Assembly: GCA_029782135.1 (NCBI GenBank)
Contig: JAKOVI010000133.1
Span: 74,176 to 129,331, forward strand
Direction of reading: 5' to 3'
Source of the DNA: Bacillota bacterium
Lineage (GTDB): Bacteria; Bacillota; UBA4882; UBA10575
Length of the DNA stretch: 55,156 nucleotides
In this document: positions 34,263-43,328 of the stretch, one piece after another
Numbering within the stretch: position 1 is the stretch's first letter
Layout of the letters: every line of letters starts with the position of its first letter
The notes under the pieces: model-generated
Told to the model about the DNA's origin: nothing
Seen by the model: the letters and a program-made list of their open reading frames with translations, nothing else
Database searches by the model: none
Made by a program: the position numbers and the translations under genes

Positions 34263-35465
34263 ATGAAAGTTTCCAAGGTTGTCTTAGCCTACTCCGGAGG
34301 ACTCGACACTTCCGTCATCATTCCCTGGTTGAAGGAGAATTACGGTTGTGAAGTCATCGCTTATGCCGCCGATGTCGGACAAGGCGAGGAATTGGCGCCT
34401 TTGCAGGAAAAAGCGATCAAAACCGGAGCCAGCAAAATCTATATTGAAGACCTGCGCCGCGAATTCGTCACCGATTATATCTTCCCCATGCTCAAGGCGG
34501 GCGCTATTTATGAAGGGAAGTATTTGATGGGCACTTCCGTCGCCCGCCCGCTCATCGCCAAAAAACAGGTTGAGATTGCAGCCAAGGAGGGGGCGGATGC
34601 CGTCGCCCACGGTTGTACCGGGAAAGGTAACGACCAGGTCCGTTTTGAGCTAACCTTCCGTTCCTTGAATCCAAACCTGAAAATAATCGCTCCCTGGCGC
34701 GAATGGTCGATCCGGTCCCGCCAGGAAGAGATTGATTATGCCCGCGCACATGGGATTGACGTCCCGGTCACCAAAGAAAAACCTTACTCCATGGACCGGA
34801 ACCTCTGGCATATCAGTTACGAGGGTGGTATTTTGGAAGATCCCTGGCAGGCCCCGCCGGAGGATATGTTCCTGTTGACCGTCTCTCCCGAGAAAGCCCC
34901 GGATACCCCGGAATATGTGGAGATCGAATTTGAAAAAGGGATCCCGGTGGCCTTGAACGGTCAGGCCTACGATCCGGTTGCGCTCCTGGAAAAACTCAAT
35001 AGCCTCGGCGGCAAACATGGAATTGGCCGGATCGATATCGTCGAAAACCGCCTCGTCGGGATGAAATCGCGCGGTGTCTATGAGACGCCGGGGGGCACCA
35101 TCCTTTATGTCGCCCATCAGGAACTGGAAGCCCTAACCCTCGAGCGGGAAACAATGCACTATAAAGAGTTAATCAGCAAGAAATACGCCGAATTAATTTA
35201 CTATGGCCAGTGGTTTTCACCCTTGAAGCAAGCGCTCGATGCTTTTATCGATCAAACCCAGGAACGGGTGACCGGCGTTGTCCGGTTGAAACTGTGGAAA
35301 GGCCATTGCCTCCCGGTCGGCCGGAAATCCCCCTTCAGCCTCTACCGCCAGGATTTTGCCACGTTTGAGGCAGATCAGGTCTATAACCAGAAGGACGCCG
35401 AAGGGTTTATCAAACTCTTTGGGTTGCCACAACAGCTCTGGAACGCTGTTAAAAAAGAAGACTAA
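34263..35465 (+). CDS. argG: Argininosuccinate synthase
   Basis: A 400-residue ArgG, joining citrulline and aspartate with ATP. The PP-loop AYSGGLDTS is at residues 9-17; other motifs are [13 protein letters not shown], and the C-terminal [18 protein letters not shown] lies 9 bases before ATG 34263; the frame continues up to 34161 but has no ribosome site or similarity there. The gene is in the same direction after argD with a 155-bp leader containing small GC-rich inverted repeats. argF, argH and carAB are not in the window. Confidence 0.97.
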   Translation: MKVSKVVLAYSGGLDTSVIIPWLKENYGCEVIAYAADVGQGEELAPLQEKAIKTGASKIYIEDLRREFVTDYIFPMLKAGAIYEGKYLMGTSVARPLIAKKQVEIAAKEGADAVAHGCTGKGNDQVRFELTFRSLNPNLKIIAPWREWSIRSRQEEIDYARAHGIDVPVTKEKPYSMDRNLWHISYEGGILEDPWQAPPEDMFLLTVSPEKAPDTPEYVEIEFEKGIPVALNGQAYDPVALLEKLNSLGGKHGIGRIDIVENRLVGMKSRGVYETPGGTILYVAHQELEALTLERETMHYKELISKKYAELIYYGQWFSPLKQALDAFIDQTQERVTGVVRLKLWKGHCLPVGRKSPFSLYRQDFATFEADQVYNQKDAEGFIKLFGLPQQLWNAVKKED

Positions 35466-35489
35466 TAGACATTCGCTTAAAAACAAGTT

Positions 35490-35540
35490 CCCCTTTTCGT
35501 GTGCAGGCGGCCCCACCGCCTCCCGGAAAGGGGTTTTTTT
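35490..35540 (+). terminator. Terminator of the arg cluster
   Basis: CCCCTTT..CG and CGgAAAGGGG enclose an inner AGGCGG-CCCCA-CCGCCT hairpin, followed by seven T. It begins 25 bp after the argG stop. Confidence 0.9.
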
Positions 35541-35665
35541 GTCCGTTCTTAAGCAGACCCGGTCCTTAGTAAGCATTAAAAATTTCATCAAAAAAAGAAT
35601 CAACATTCCCGCTAGCAAGATTCTCTTCCAGATAATTATTTACTTTTTTTGCCTCAGCTATAAAA
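35541..35665. other. AT-rich intergenic spacer before repeat element A
   Basis: About 125 bp of AT-rich sequence with no gene, terminator or clear promoter. It separates the argG terminator from the repeat element. Confidence 0.5.
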
Positions 35666-35884
35666 GATAGCCCTCAATAAACCTTACCCAACCCGCCAGA
35701 ATGGTGTTCTCCCGTGAATTGAATTTCATGGCTAAGTATTCTTCGCGAAGCGGAGATTGAAAGCGGGTCGCGCGACAGGGAAGTCGCACGCCGCTTTTGG
35801 TTCAGGGGGAACCATCAAGCGGAACTGAGCGATAGAATACTCCAGGAAATTCACCGGAAAAGGAGAACACCATTTTGCCCGGCG
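35666..35884 (+). repeat. Structured intergenic repeat, copy A
   Basis: About 219 bp, related to copy B at 50550-50781 (opposite orientation). It begins with GATAGCCCT. A perfect 13-bp inverted repeat, AATGGTGTTCTCC (35700-35712) and GGAGAACACCATT (35862-35874), bounds the structured part. The arms continue pairing: GTGAATT (35714-35720) with AATTCAC (35848-35854), and AGTATTCT (35735-35742) with AGAATACT (35834-35841). Inside are two hairpins: AAGCGG/CCGCTT with GCGAC/GTCGC (35761-35796), and GGTTC/GAACC (35799-35813). The core 35760-35813 matches copy B at 47 of 54 positions by eye. It could be a MITE-like element or a structured RNA; no protein is encoded. Confidence 0.8.
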
Positions 35885-35907
35885 GAGAATCTTTCTAAGG
35901 TCAAGTT

Positions 35908-35962
35908 AAGAGAATTTAAGAGAATATAATATCTTGACAAGAGAATTTATCCCCCGTATAAT
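35908..35962 (+). promoter_or_regulatory. Promoter of the HTH/methyltransferase gene with phased direct repeats
   Basis: A perfect sigma-A promoter: TTGACA (35934-35939), 17-bp spacer, TATAAT (35957-35962). Three copies of AAGAGAAT(T/A)TA start at 35908, 35918 and 35939, that is 10 and 21 bp apart, on one face of the helix; the third overlaps the spacer. These look like binding sites for a regulator, possibly the HTH protein encoded next. Confidence 0.75.
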
Positions 35963-35986
35963 TGTTCTCAAGAAAAGAGGTAATTA

Positions 35987-36817
35987 ATGATGCAAAAGGA
36001 AGTTCTTAACTTGGAAGAAGCCAGCGAATTGCTGGGGGTGAGTACGAAAACCCTCCTAAAGATCCTGCGGGAGGAGGAGGTACCGGCCCGGAAAATCGGA
36101 CGCGAATGGCGTTTTTCCCGCCAGGCGCTCCTCCAGTGGTTAGCGTCCGGTAATTCGTTGGCTTATACTACCGCCGCCGAACAAGGGGTGAAAGAATATT
36201 TCGACCAGGTAGCCCCCAGTTATCACGAAACCCGTGTCCAACAATATAGCAAGGACTTTTGCGATCTCGTTTTTGCCCAAGTCCCCCTCGCGCCAGAGAT
36301 GGTGGTCGCGGATATCGGCTGCGGTACCGGCTACTTAACGAAAGCCCTGGCCGAACGGGTAGAAAAGGTCACGGGGGTCGATGCTTCCACCGAAATGCTG
36401 GCGATCGCCCACCGGGAGATGGCACAGGCCAACTTAACAAATGTCGAGCTGGTCAATGCCGAGGCTGCCCATTTACCCTTCCCCGCCGGCAGCTTTGATC
36501 TGGTTTTTGCCAGTTTATTACTGCACCACATCAGTGATCCGGTCGAAGTATTAACGGAATTTCACCGGGTTCTGAAAACAAACGGTCAGGTCGTAATTAT
36601 TGATGTAAACGAACATCAACACCATTGGGTAAAAACCGAAAAGCACGATCTGTGGCTCGGCTTTTCCCCGGCGGAATTGGCCGAATGGCTTCAGGAGGCC
36701 GGTTTTCGCGAAGTACATGTTCAGGATCTGGGTTGTGACTGCTATACCACGAACAGCCAAGGGCGGGCCGCCCAGATTAAAATGCTCATCGCTACTGGAA
36801 GAAAACCGGCAGCTTAA
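35987..36817 (+). CDS. Excisionase-type HTH domain fused to SAM-dependent methyltransferase
   Basis: A 276-residue two-domain protein. Residues 1-53 are a MerR/excisionase-like helix-turn-helix (LNLEEASELLGVSTKTLLK, ARKIGREWRFSRQALLQWL). Residues about 60-270 are a class I methyltransferase: SAM-binding motif I VVADIGCGTGYLTKAL, motif II GVDASTEML, then FDLVFASLLLHHI. The methyl acceptor is unknown; the fold group includes small-molecule and quinone methylases. GAGG lies 6 bases before the first ATG. It is followed after 56 bp by leuC with no terminator, so it is likely the first gene of the leu operon, perhaps a SAM-responsive regulator (inference). Confidence 0.85.
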   Translation: MMQKEVLNLEEASELLGVSTKTLLKILREEEVPARKIGREWRFSRQALLQWLASGNSLAYTTAAEQGVKEYFDQVAPSYHETRVQQYSKDFCDLVFAQVPLAPEMVVADIGCGTGYLTKALAERVEKVTGVDASTEMLAIAHREMAQANLTNVELVNAEAAHLPFPAGSFDLVFASLLLHHISDPVEVLTEFHRVLKTNGQVVIIDVNEHQHHWVKTEKHDLWLGFSPAELAEWLQEAGFREVHVQDLGCDCYTTNSQGRAAQIKMLIATGRKPAA

Positions 36818-36873
36818 CGCCGGAATCTTTCGTTACCGCCCTTGGAAAGGAATAAAGAAGGTAGGTGAGGAAA

Positions 36874-38145
36874 ATGGGGATGACAATCTCTGAGAAGATC
36901 CTGGCCGCCCATGCCGGGAAGAAGGAAGTCCGTCCGGGTGACTTAATCCAGGCCCGGATTGATCTGGCTTTGGGCAATGACATTACCGCCCCGGTCGCCA
37001 TTAAGGAGTTTGCCCGGATCGGGGTGGACCGGGTTTTTGACCCGGAGGCAATCGCTTTGGTTCCCGACCATTTCACCCCGAATAAGGACATCAACTCGGC
37101 CGAGCAGGTGAAAATCCTGCGGGAGTTTGCCCGGCAGTATGGGATTAAGCATTACTTTGAGGTCGGAAGGATGGGTGTTGAGCATTGTCTCCTTCCGGAA
37201 CAGGGATTGGTCGGCCCCGGCGATCTCGTCATCGGCGCCGACTCGCACACCTGCACTTACGGGGCGCTCGGCGCCTTCTCGACCGGCGTGGGGAGCACCG
37301 ATCTCGCAGCGGCGATGGCCTCCGGTGAGGTCTGGCTCAAAGTCCCGCCCTCCATTAAGTTCATCTATTACGGAAAGCTCCAGCCGTTTGTCGGAGGAAA
37401 AGACCTCATTCTTTATACCATCGGCCAAATCGGGGTGGACGGCGCTCTCTACGCGGCGATGGAGTTTACCGGCGAAACAATTGCTGCTCTTGGAATGGAC
37501 GACCGCTTCACCATGGCGAACATGGCGATTGAGGCCGGCGCCAAAAACGGGATCTTTGCCGTGGATGAACGGACGATCGAGTATGTTACCGGCCGCTACA
37601 AAAAACCCTATACCATTTATTCCAGCGATCCGGATGCCGAATACCGTCAAACTTATCAATGGGATGTTTCAACCCTTGAACCCCAGGTCGCCCTCCCGCA
37701 CCTCCCGGAGAACGTCCGGCCGGTCCGTACGGTGGGTAACATTGAACTGCAACAAGTGGTGATTGGCTCCTGTACCAACGGACGCCTCTCCGATCTGCGG
37801 ATCGCCGCGCAGATCCTGAAAGGCCAAAAGGTCCACCGTAATCTGCGGTTAATCATTATCCCTGGGACACCGGAGATTTACCGCCAAGCAGTCCGGGAAG
37901 GTCTGATCGAGATCTTCATCGACGCCGGTGCTGCGGTCTCCACCCCCACCTGCGGGCCTTGTTTAGGCGGGCATATGGGCATCCTGGCCCGGGGAGAACG
38001 GGCGCTCGCCACGACCAACCGGAATTTTATCGGGCGGATGGGGCACCCGGAGAGTGAAGTTTACCTGGCCGGTCCGGCGGTCGCGGCCGCGTCGGCTGTG
38101 AAAGGCCGGATTGCCCATCCCGAGGAGGTGTTGCAAAGTGCTTAA
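36874..38145 (+). CDS. leuC: 3-isopropylmalate dehydratase large subunit
   Basis: A 423-residue aconitase-family subunit of the LeuC/HacA prokaryotic type. It carries the [4Fe-4S] cysteines in [12 protein letters not shown] and CGPCLGG, and the substrate region [21 protein letters not shown]. With LeuD it isomerises 2- to 3-isopropylmalate. The frame opens at 36865, but the ATG at 36874 gives better spacing to AGGTGAGG and fits family N-termini ([15 protein letters not shown]). It overlaps leuD by 8 bp. The same family includes homoaconitases, but leuB next door decides for leucine. Confidence 0.95.
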   Translation: MGMTISEKILAAHAGKKEVRPGDLIQARIDLALGNDITAPVAIKEFARIGVDRVFDPEAIALVPDHFTPNKDINSAEQVKILREFARQYGIKHYFEVGRMGVEHCLLPEQGLVGPGDLVIGADSHTCTYGALGAFSTGVGSTDLAAAMASGEVWLKVPPSIKFIYYGKLQPFVGGKDLILYTIGQIGVDGALYAAMEFTGETIAALGMDDRFTMANMAIEAGAKNGIFAVDERTIEYVTGRYKKPYTIYSSDPDAEYRQTYQWDVSTLEPQVALPHLPENVRPVRTVGNIELQQVVIGSCTNGRLSDLRIAAQILKGQKVHRNLRLIIIPGTPEIYRQAVREGLIEIFIDAGAAVSTPTCGPCLGGHMGILARGERALATTNRNFIGRMGHPESEVYLAGPAVAAASAVKGRIAHPEEVLQSA

Positions 38146-38641
38146 AGGAAAAGTCTGGCGTTTTGGCGCGGATGTTGATACCGATATGATCATTCCCGCG
38201 CGCTACCTTAATACAACCGATCCGGCGGTCCTCGCCGCCCATTGTTTCACGGATGTGGCCCCGGAATTTGCCCGGCAGGTCGTTCCAGGAGAGATAATCG
38301 TCGCCGGCAAGAATTTCGGCTGCGGGAGTTCCCGCGAACATGCCCCCATCGCCTTGAAAGCCGCCGGCATTTCCTGTGTGATCGCCGCCTCCTTTGCCCG
38401 GATCTTTTACCGGAATGCGCTCAATATCGGACTGCCGATCCTGGAATCGGAGGCCGCCGCGGAAGAAGTCAAAGCCGGCGATCTGCTCCAGGTTGACCTG
38501 GCCGAAGGTGTAATTACGAACCTGACGAGCGGCCGGGTTTACCAGACCACTCCGTTTCCACCTTTTATGCGTGAACTGATTAACGGCGGCGGGCTGATCC
38601 CTTATCTCCGGCAAAAACTGGCCGGCAACCAGGAGGTTTAA
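38138..38641 (+). CDS. leuD: 3-isopropylmalate dehydratase small subunit
   Basis: A 167-residue LeuD. Family marks: [17 protein letters not shown], then [18 protein letters not shown], and [13 protein letters not shown]. It forms the swivelling domain of the dehydratase with LeuC. GTG start at 38138 with GAGGAGG 9 bases before; the start lies inside the end of leuC and its stop is 2 bp before leuB. Confidence 0.95.
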   Translation: MLKGKVWRFGADVDTDMIIPARYLNTTDPAVLAAHCFTDVAPEFARQVVPGEIIVAGKNFGCGSSREHAPIALKAAGISCVIAASFARIFYRNALNIGLPILESEAAAEEVKAGDLLQVDLAEGVITNLTSGRVYQTTPFPPFMRELINGGGLIPYLRQKLAGNQEV

Positions 38642-38643
38642 CC

Positions 38644-39720
38644 ATGGATCAAATTGCCGTTTTACCAGGTGACGGAATCGGCCGTGAGATCATCCCGGTA
38701 GCCGTCCAGATCATGAAGCAGACGGCTGATCTTTTCCGGTTTAATCTCCAGATTGAGCATGGACTGATCAGTGAAGATGCCTACACCCGCGAAGGCCATC
38801 CGCTTCCGCCTTCAACCTTGGCTTTGTGCCAAAACTCGGTCGCCGTTCTCCTGGGCGCGGTCGGCAGTCCCCAGATGGACCGCCTGCCGCCGGAGTTACG
38901 GCCGGAACGCGCGGCTTTGCTTCCGCTCCGGAAAATACTTGGCTTGTACGCCAATTTCCGGCCGGTCAAAGTTTTCCCGGAACTCATCCCGGCCTCCCCG
39001 TTGAAGAAAGAAATAATTGCGAACGTCGATTTGGTCGTGATCCGTGAATTGACCGGCGGGCTCTACTTTGGGGAAAAAACCCGCGTCAAAACGGCGGAAG
39101 GGGAAGAAGTCGCCACTGATCTCTTGTCCTATTCGACCGGGGAGATCCGGCGGATCCTCCATTTCGCCTTTGCCGTCGCCCGCCGGCGCCGCTGCAAACT
39201 GACTTCTGTCGATAAAGCGAATGTCCTAACCAGTTCGCAATTATGGCGTGAAACTGCGGAGGATCTCCGCCGGGCTTACCCCGAAGTGGTTTTGGAACAT
39301 ATGTATGTTGACAACTGCGCCATGCAACTGGTGAAGAATCCCGCCCAGTTCGATGTGATTGTCACGGAAAATATGTTCGGCGACATCCTCACCGATCAGG
39401 CTTCCGTCCTTAACGGTTCCTTAGGGATGCTGCCCTCCGCCAGTCTCGGCGGGAAGACCAGCCTCTATGAACCGGCCCATGGTTCGGCGCCGGATATCGC
39501 CGGGCAAAATATCGCGAATCCCATCGCCGCCATTCTCTCGGTCGCCCTTTTGTTCCGGTATTCCCTGCAACACGAGGCTGCTGCCCAGGCAATCGAAAGA
39601 GCAGTCGCCCGGGTCCTGGCTGCGGGTTACCGGACTCCCGATCTTTATACGGAAGGAACGACCCGCGTCGGCACCGAAGAGATGGGCGCGCTGGTCGGAC
39701 GGTTCTTAACCGCCGGGTAA
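38644..39720 (+). CDS. leuB: 3-isopropylmalate dehydrogenase
   Basis: A 358-residue LeuB, oxidative decarboxylation of 3-isopropylmalate with NAD. Motifs: [28 protein letters not shown] (the LeuB-specific loop), the substrate-binding [13 protein letters not shown] and the NAD-binding [18 protein letters not shown]. Last gene of the leuCDB group. No leuA is in the window, so the first step is encoded elsewhere. Confidence 0.97.
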   Translation: MDQIAVLPGDGIGREIIPVAVQIMKQTADLFRFNLQIEHGLISEDAYTREGHPLPPSTLALCQNSVAVLLGAVGSPQMDRLPPELRPERAALLPLRKILGLYANFRPVKVFPELIPASPLKKEIIANVDLVVIRELTGGLYFGEKTRVKTAEGEEVATDLLSYSTGEIRRILHFAFAVARRRRCKLTSVDKANVLTSSQLWRETAEDLRRAYPEVVLEHMYVDNCAMQLVKNPAQFDVIVTENMFGDILTDQASVLNGSLGMLPSASLGGKTSLYEPAHGSAPDIAGQNIANPIAAILSVALLFRYSLQHEAAAQAIERAVARVLAAGYRTPDLYTEGTTRVGTEEMGALVGRFLTAG

Positions 39721-39828
39721 ACAATCTCCCCCCGTAACCATTTACATCCAAGTTTACATATACTAAAGCAGGATCAATTCATCCTTTGCCACTTCGCCAT
39801 CACCATCGAGGAGAAGGGGGGACTCGAT

Positions 39829-40182
39829 GTGGAAAAAGGGCAAAAGGTTATTCAATTAATCGTGAATAAACAATGGACCACGGAAACGATCGCCTCTTTA
39901 GGCGGCGGGCACCTTTACCATCTGTCCTATCCGGTCGCGATGATCGAACCCGAACTCCTTGCCGATTTACGCAATAACGCAGTCCCTGAGGGCACAGAGA
40001 TGGAAGTGGTTTTCCGGACCGAACAGGAACGCAAAAGAGTTGCCCTGACCGAACTGGAAAAATTCACTGATTTCGGCTCTTTTGTCCGGTTGGAATTCCG
40101 GTTGCTCCAAACCCCGCCTTCCTTAAAGGAGCTCAAGTACGAACCGGAGAATGGCTACCTGCTTCAGTATAAAAAGTCCTGA
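39829..40182 (+). CDS. Hypothetical protein, 117 residues
   Basis: Not recognised. It has no signal peptide or membrane segment and seems a small cytoplasmic alpha/beta protein, with alternating hydrophobic strands (KVIQLIVNKQW, MEVVFRTEQERKRVALTEL, VRLEFRLL). It starts with GTG 39829, 6-7 bases after AAGGGGGGA; the overlapping ATG two bases earlier opens only a short frame. A terminator overlaps its stop codon, so it is a single-gene unit between leuB and ftsE. The good ribosome site, terminator and neighbour-like codon use support it as a real gene. Confidence 0.65.
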   Translation: MEKGQKVIQLIVNKQWTTETIASLGGGHLYHLSYPVAMIEPELLADLRNNAVPEGTEMEVVFRTEQERKRVALTELEKFTDFGSFVRLEFRLLQTPPSLKELKYEPENGYLLQYKKS

Positions 40183-40207
40183 CCATCGCCAGATGGTCTT
40201 TTTTATT
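40181..40207 (+). terminator. Terminator after the 117-residue hypothetical gene
   Basis: GACCATC-GCCA-GATGGTC stem with TTTTTTTATTT after it; it overlaps the TGA stop. Confidence 0.9.
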
Positions 40208-40304
40208 TCCCGGAGACTTCTCGCATCGCACGGGATTTCCCTGAAGGAAATAGCCCTGCCCTGTCGAAGAAAGAAGCAAATAACGCGTCAGAGGTGTGTT
40301 TCCC

Positions 40305-40991
40305 TTGATCTTGACGAAGGATCTTACCAAGATCTATAGTAACGGTGTTGTCGCTTTAGACCATATATCATTGACCATTAACAAAGGGGATTTTGCCTTT
40401 TTGGTCGGTCCCAGCGGCGCCGGTAAGTCAACCTTTTTAAACCTGATCATCCGTCGTGAACTGCCCACCTCCGGCCTGCTCGCCGTTAACCAGAGAAACC
40501 TCGCCACCTTAAAGCAGAGTGAAATTCCGTTCCACCGCCGCAGCATTGGCGTCGTCTTTCAGGATTTTAAATTATTGCCCCGAAAAACAGTCTACGAAAA
40601 TGTCTCCTTTGCTTTAGAGGTCATCGAAACTCCCCCGAAAGAGATCAAAGACCGGGTTTACTCCGTCCTTGAACTGGTCGGTTTACTCAACAAAGCGCAT
40701 GTCTTCCCCTCCGAATTATCCGGCGGGGAACAACAACGGGTCAGCTTGGCCCGGGCGATTGTGAACCGCCCGTTGCTTCTCCTGGCCGACGAACCAACCG
40801 GCAACCTTGATCCGGATACCTCCTGGGAGATTATGGATCTGCTCAAAGAGATAAACAAGCGCGGAACCACGGTAGTGATGGCCACACACAACCGGGAGAT
40901 CGTCGATCATCTCCGGAAACGGGTGATCGCGCTGGAACATGGGAAATTGGTCCGTGACGCTCCGAAAGGAGGTTATACCCTTGAAAATTAG
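40305..40991 (+). CDS. ftsE: Cell division ATP-binding protein FtsE
   Basis: A 228-residue ABC ATPase. Walker A GPSGAGKST, Q-loop VVFQDFKLLP, signature LSGGEQQRVSLARAI, Walker B LLLLADEPTGNLD and the H-loop ATHNREI. FtsEX is a membrane complex that does not transport but gates peptidoglycan hydrolases at the division site or side wall. Three in-frame starts are possible (GTG 40296, TTG 40305, TTG 40311); AGAGG is 10 bases before TTG 40305, which also gives the usual N-terminus (MILTKDLTKIY). It overlaps ftsX by 11 bp. Confidence 0.93.
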   Translation: MILTKDLTKIYSNGVVALDHISLTINKGDFAFLVGPSGAGKSTFLNLIIRRELPTSGLLAVNQRNLATLKQSEIPFHRRSIGVVFQDFKLLPRKTVYENVSFALEVIETPPKEIKDRVYSVLELVGLLNKAHVFPSELSGGEQQRVSLARAIVNRPLLLLADEPTGNLDPDTSWEIMDLLKEINKRGTTVVMATHNREIVDHLRKRVIALEHGKLVRDAPKGGYTLEN

Positions 40992-41847
40992 AACCTTTCC
41001 ATATTTCTTGCGGGAAGCTTTCCGCAGCCTTTTCCGGAACAGTTTACTCTCCCTCGCCTCCGTCGCGATCATCACCATCGCGCTCCTTCTTTTTGGGCTG
41101 TTTTTCCTGTTCATTGCCAACCTACAGCATTTGGGCGAGTTGGCGTGGGAGCAAGTTGAAATCCGTGTCTTTTTGGAGCAAGGGTATAAAAATCCCCAAA
41201 CCGTCGGTCAGCAACTGGCCGCCCTCCCCGGCGTGAAAAACGTTACTTTCATCCCTAAGGAGGAAGGAGCCATCTTCCTCGAAAAAATCTTAGGGGAGAA
41301 GAATCTCTTTAGCGCGGAGGAGAACCCCTTGCCCGACTGCTACCGCCTTTCCCTGACCGGGACGGCGGAACCGGCGGCGATCGCCCGCCAGGCCGCCTCT
41401 CTCCCCGGGGTGGAGGAAGTAGTTTATGGACAAGCCTTTACCCGGTTTCTCCGGCTCGTCCTCCGTTTGGGCTTGGTGGTTGGCGTTGTCCTTTTATGCT
41501 TAACCGTGCTGGGTGTCTTGTATTTAGTAATCAATACAATCCAACTGACCGTCTTTGCCCGCCGCCAGGAGATCGAGATTATGAAGTTGGTGGGGGCAAC
41601 AAATGCCTTTGTCCGTTGGCCATTTTTCCTCGAAGGGATCATCCTCGGGTTGGGCGGAGCAATGTTGGCCTCTGTGCTGTTAACGAAAGGTTACAGCTTC
41701 TTGCTCCAGCAACTCAGCTCCTACAGCCGGTTTATCCCCCTTCTCTCCGGAAACGGGATTAACCGGACTTTAATCCTCGCCTTAACGGCGATGGGTCTCT
41801 GTTTCGGCGGGTTGGGCAGTCTTTTTTCCGTGAGAAGGTATCTCTAG
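40981..41847 (+). CDS. ftsX: Cell division protein FtsX
   Basis: A 288-residue membrane partner of FtsE with four segments: one after the N-terminal FREAFRSLFRN motif (ASVAIITIALLLFGLFFLF), an extracellular domain of about 120 residues, and three at the C-terminus. The final SVRRYL and EIEIMKLVGATNAFVRWPF are typical. TTG start at 40981, with AAAGGAGG 8 bases upstream and inside the ftsE end. The extracellular domain normally contacts a hydrolase activator (EnvC) or a CwlO-type hydrolase; neither is adjacent. Confidence 0.93.
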   Translation: MKIRTFPYFLREAFRSLFRNSLLSLASVAIITIALLLFGLFFLFIANLQHLGELAWEQVEIRVFLEQGYKNPQTVGQQLAALPGVKNVTFIPKEEGAIFLEKILGEKNLFSAEENPLPDCYRLSLTGTAEPAAIARQAASLPGVEEVVYGQAFTRFLRLVLRLGLVVGVVLLCLTVLGVLYLVINTIQLTVFARRQEIEIMKLVGATNAFVRWPFFLEGIILGLGGAMLASVLLTKGYSFLLQQLSSYSRFIPLLSGNGINRTLILALTAMGLCFGGLGSLFSVRRYL

Positions 41848-41937
41848 GTTATATCCTCCTTCCTCCGCACATATGCTCTTAAGGAAAATTAGTCTGCGGC
41901 GGCCGCCAAGGGCAAGCGGAGGAAAGGAGCGAATGGC

Positions 41938-43179
41938 GTGACAAGAATCGCCAACAACCGGTTCCTTCCTTGGATTATATGCTTTTTAATTTTAACAACC
42001 TTCTTCGGTCTTGGTTTGGAACTTGCCCGGGGGAAATACCATGATTTCCTCCTAGCCTGCCAGGTGATCCCCTTACTCAGACTCAAATATTATCAACCGC
42101 TCAGTCTTGGCCAGTTAATCACGGTATACTGGCAAACCGGGAACATCCATGACCTTCTGGCCAGTCTGGGGGATCCTTACACCAGATACCTCAGTCGGCA
42201 CGCATACACCAAGCTGCTTGAGGAGAATAAAGGAACCTACGGCGGGGTGGGGATTTATCTCGAGTATAAAGAGAACGAACTGGTTATTTTTAAACCAATG
42301 AAAAATTCCCCTGCCGAGCGTGCAGGTTTATTGCCGGGGGACCGGATCATCGCCATTGATCACCAACCGACGAAAGAGATGTCGAAGGAAGTGGCCACCG
42401 CGAAAATTCTTGGTCAACCCGGCACGAAGGTGGTCCTGACGATCGCCCGGACGGACGGACAGCAGCAGGTAACGATAGATCTTACCCTTACTCGCGCTCT
42501 GATCGATCCTTCACTCGAATGGGAAATTAGAAACGACCCGGTCGCCGGTCCGATCGGCTGGATTACCCTCTCGCAGTTTTCCGAAAAAACTGCCCAGGAC
42601 CTGGGCCGGGCACTCGAGGAGATTGCCCGTGCCGGAGCGGCAGGGCTCGTGGTGGATTTACGTTATAACCCCGGCGGGTTACTGATTTCTGCGGTGGAAG
42701 TCAGCAGCCAACTTCTCCCGTACCGGCCCGGAACACCGGTCGTTTCTTTAAAATACCGTGACCAGCGGACCCAAACTTTTACGGCTTATCCCCACCCGCA
42801 TCCGCCATTCCCTTTAGTGGTCCTGGTCAATGAATGGAGTGCCAGTTCCGCCGAGATCGTCGCCGGAGCCATCAAAGATTTGCGTGCCGGCGTCCTCGTT
42901 GGGAACACCACATTCGGCAAAGGTTTGGTCCAGGATGTTATCCCGTTACCGACCGGGGGCGCTTTATATTTGACGGTTGCTACTTACTTGACCGCCGGCG
43001 GGCACTCGATCCATCAGACCGGAATCCGTCCGGATGTGGTCGTCACCCTCCCCGAGGCGGCTGATCTTTTTATACCGCCGGATCCGGCCACCCGCCAGCA
43101 GATTGACCACCTGCAAACCGAGACCGCCCTCCGTGTTCTACGGAACCTCATCCGGGCCCGTCAATCTCCGGCAGCTTAA
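41938..43179 (+). CDS. ctpA: C-terminal processing (S41) peptidase
   Basis: A 413-residue exported protease. One N-terminal membrane anchor (residues 9-25) is followed by an S41 N-terminal domain, a PDZ domain (YGGVGIYLE ... SPAERAGLLPGDRIIAIDH) and the catalytic domain with Ser in NEWSASSAEIVAGAI and Lys in FGKGLVQ. GTG 41938 has AAAGGAG upstream; the earlier ATG opens only two codons. CtpA-type enzymes cleave secreted or wall-associated proteins, often hydrolases or their activators, in keeping with the ftsEX neighbours (91 bp upstream). Confidence 0.94.
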   Translation: MTRIANNRFLPWIICFLILTTFFGLGLELARGKYHDFLLACQVIPLLRLKYYQPLSLGQLITVYWQTGNIHDLLASLGDPYTRYLSRHAYTKLLEENKGTYGGVGIYLEYKENELVIFKPMKNSPAERAGLLPGDRIIAIDHQPTKEMSKEVATAKILGQPGTKVVLTIARTDGQQQVTIDLTLTRALIDPSLEWEIRNDPVAGPIGWITLSQFSEKTAQDLGRALEEIARAGAAGLVVDLRYNPGGLLISAVEVSSQLLPYRPGTPVVSLKYRDQRTQTFTAYPHPHPPFPLVVLVNEWSASSAEIVAGAIKDLRAGVLVGNTTFGKGLVQDVIPLPTGGALYLTVATYLTAGGHSIHQTGIRPDVVVTLPEAADLFIPPDPATRQQIDHLQTETALRVLRNLIRARQSPAA

Positions 43180-43272
43180 GTTGGCCTGGTAGTACTATTT
43201 CCCGCGCCAAGAAAGGTTCATGAAAGTAACGAATAAATCCCTTCGGTACCAGGCAATTCCCGCAACTTTAAG

Positions 43273-43303
43273 AAACCGGTGGCTCCCGACGATCCACCGG
43301 TTT
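43273..43303 (+). other. Hairpin between ctpA and the divergent polysaccharide deacetylase gene
   Basis: AAACCGGTGG/CCACCGGTTT, a perfect 10-bp stem with an 11-base loop, followed by ATGAATTT: a weak terminator or an mRNA-processing hairpin 25 bp before the next gene. Confidence 0.6.
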
Positions 43304-43328
43304 ATGAATTTCCGCAAGGAGGGATCCT

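Noticed and set aside
36943-37659. 238-codon antisense frame over leuC
   Set aside because: Shadow of leuC; no ribosome site or family features.
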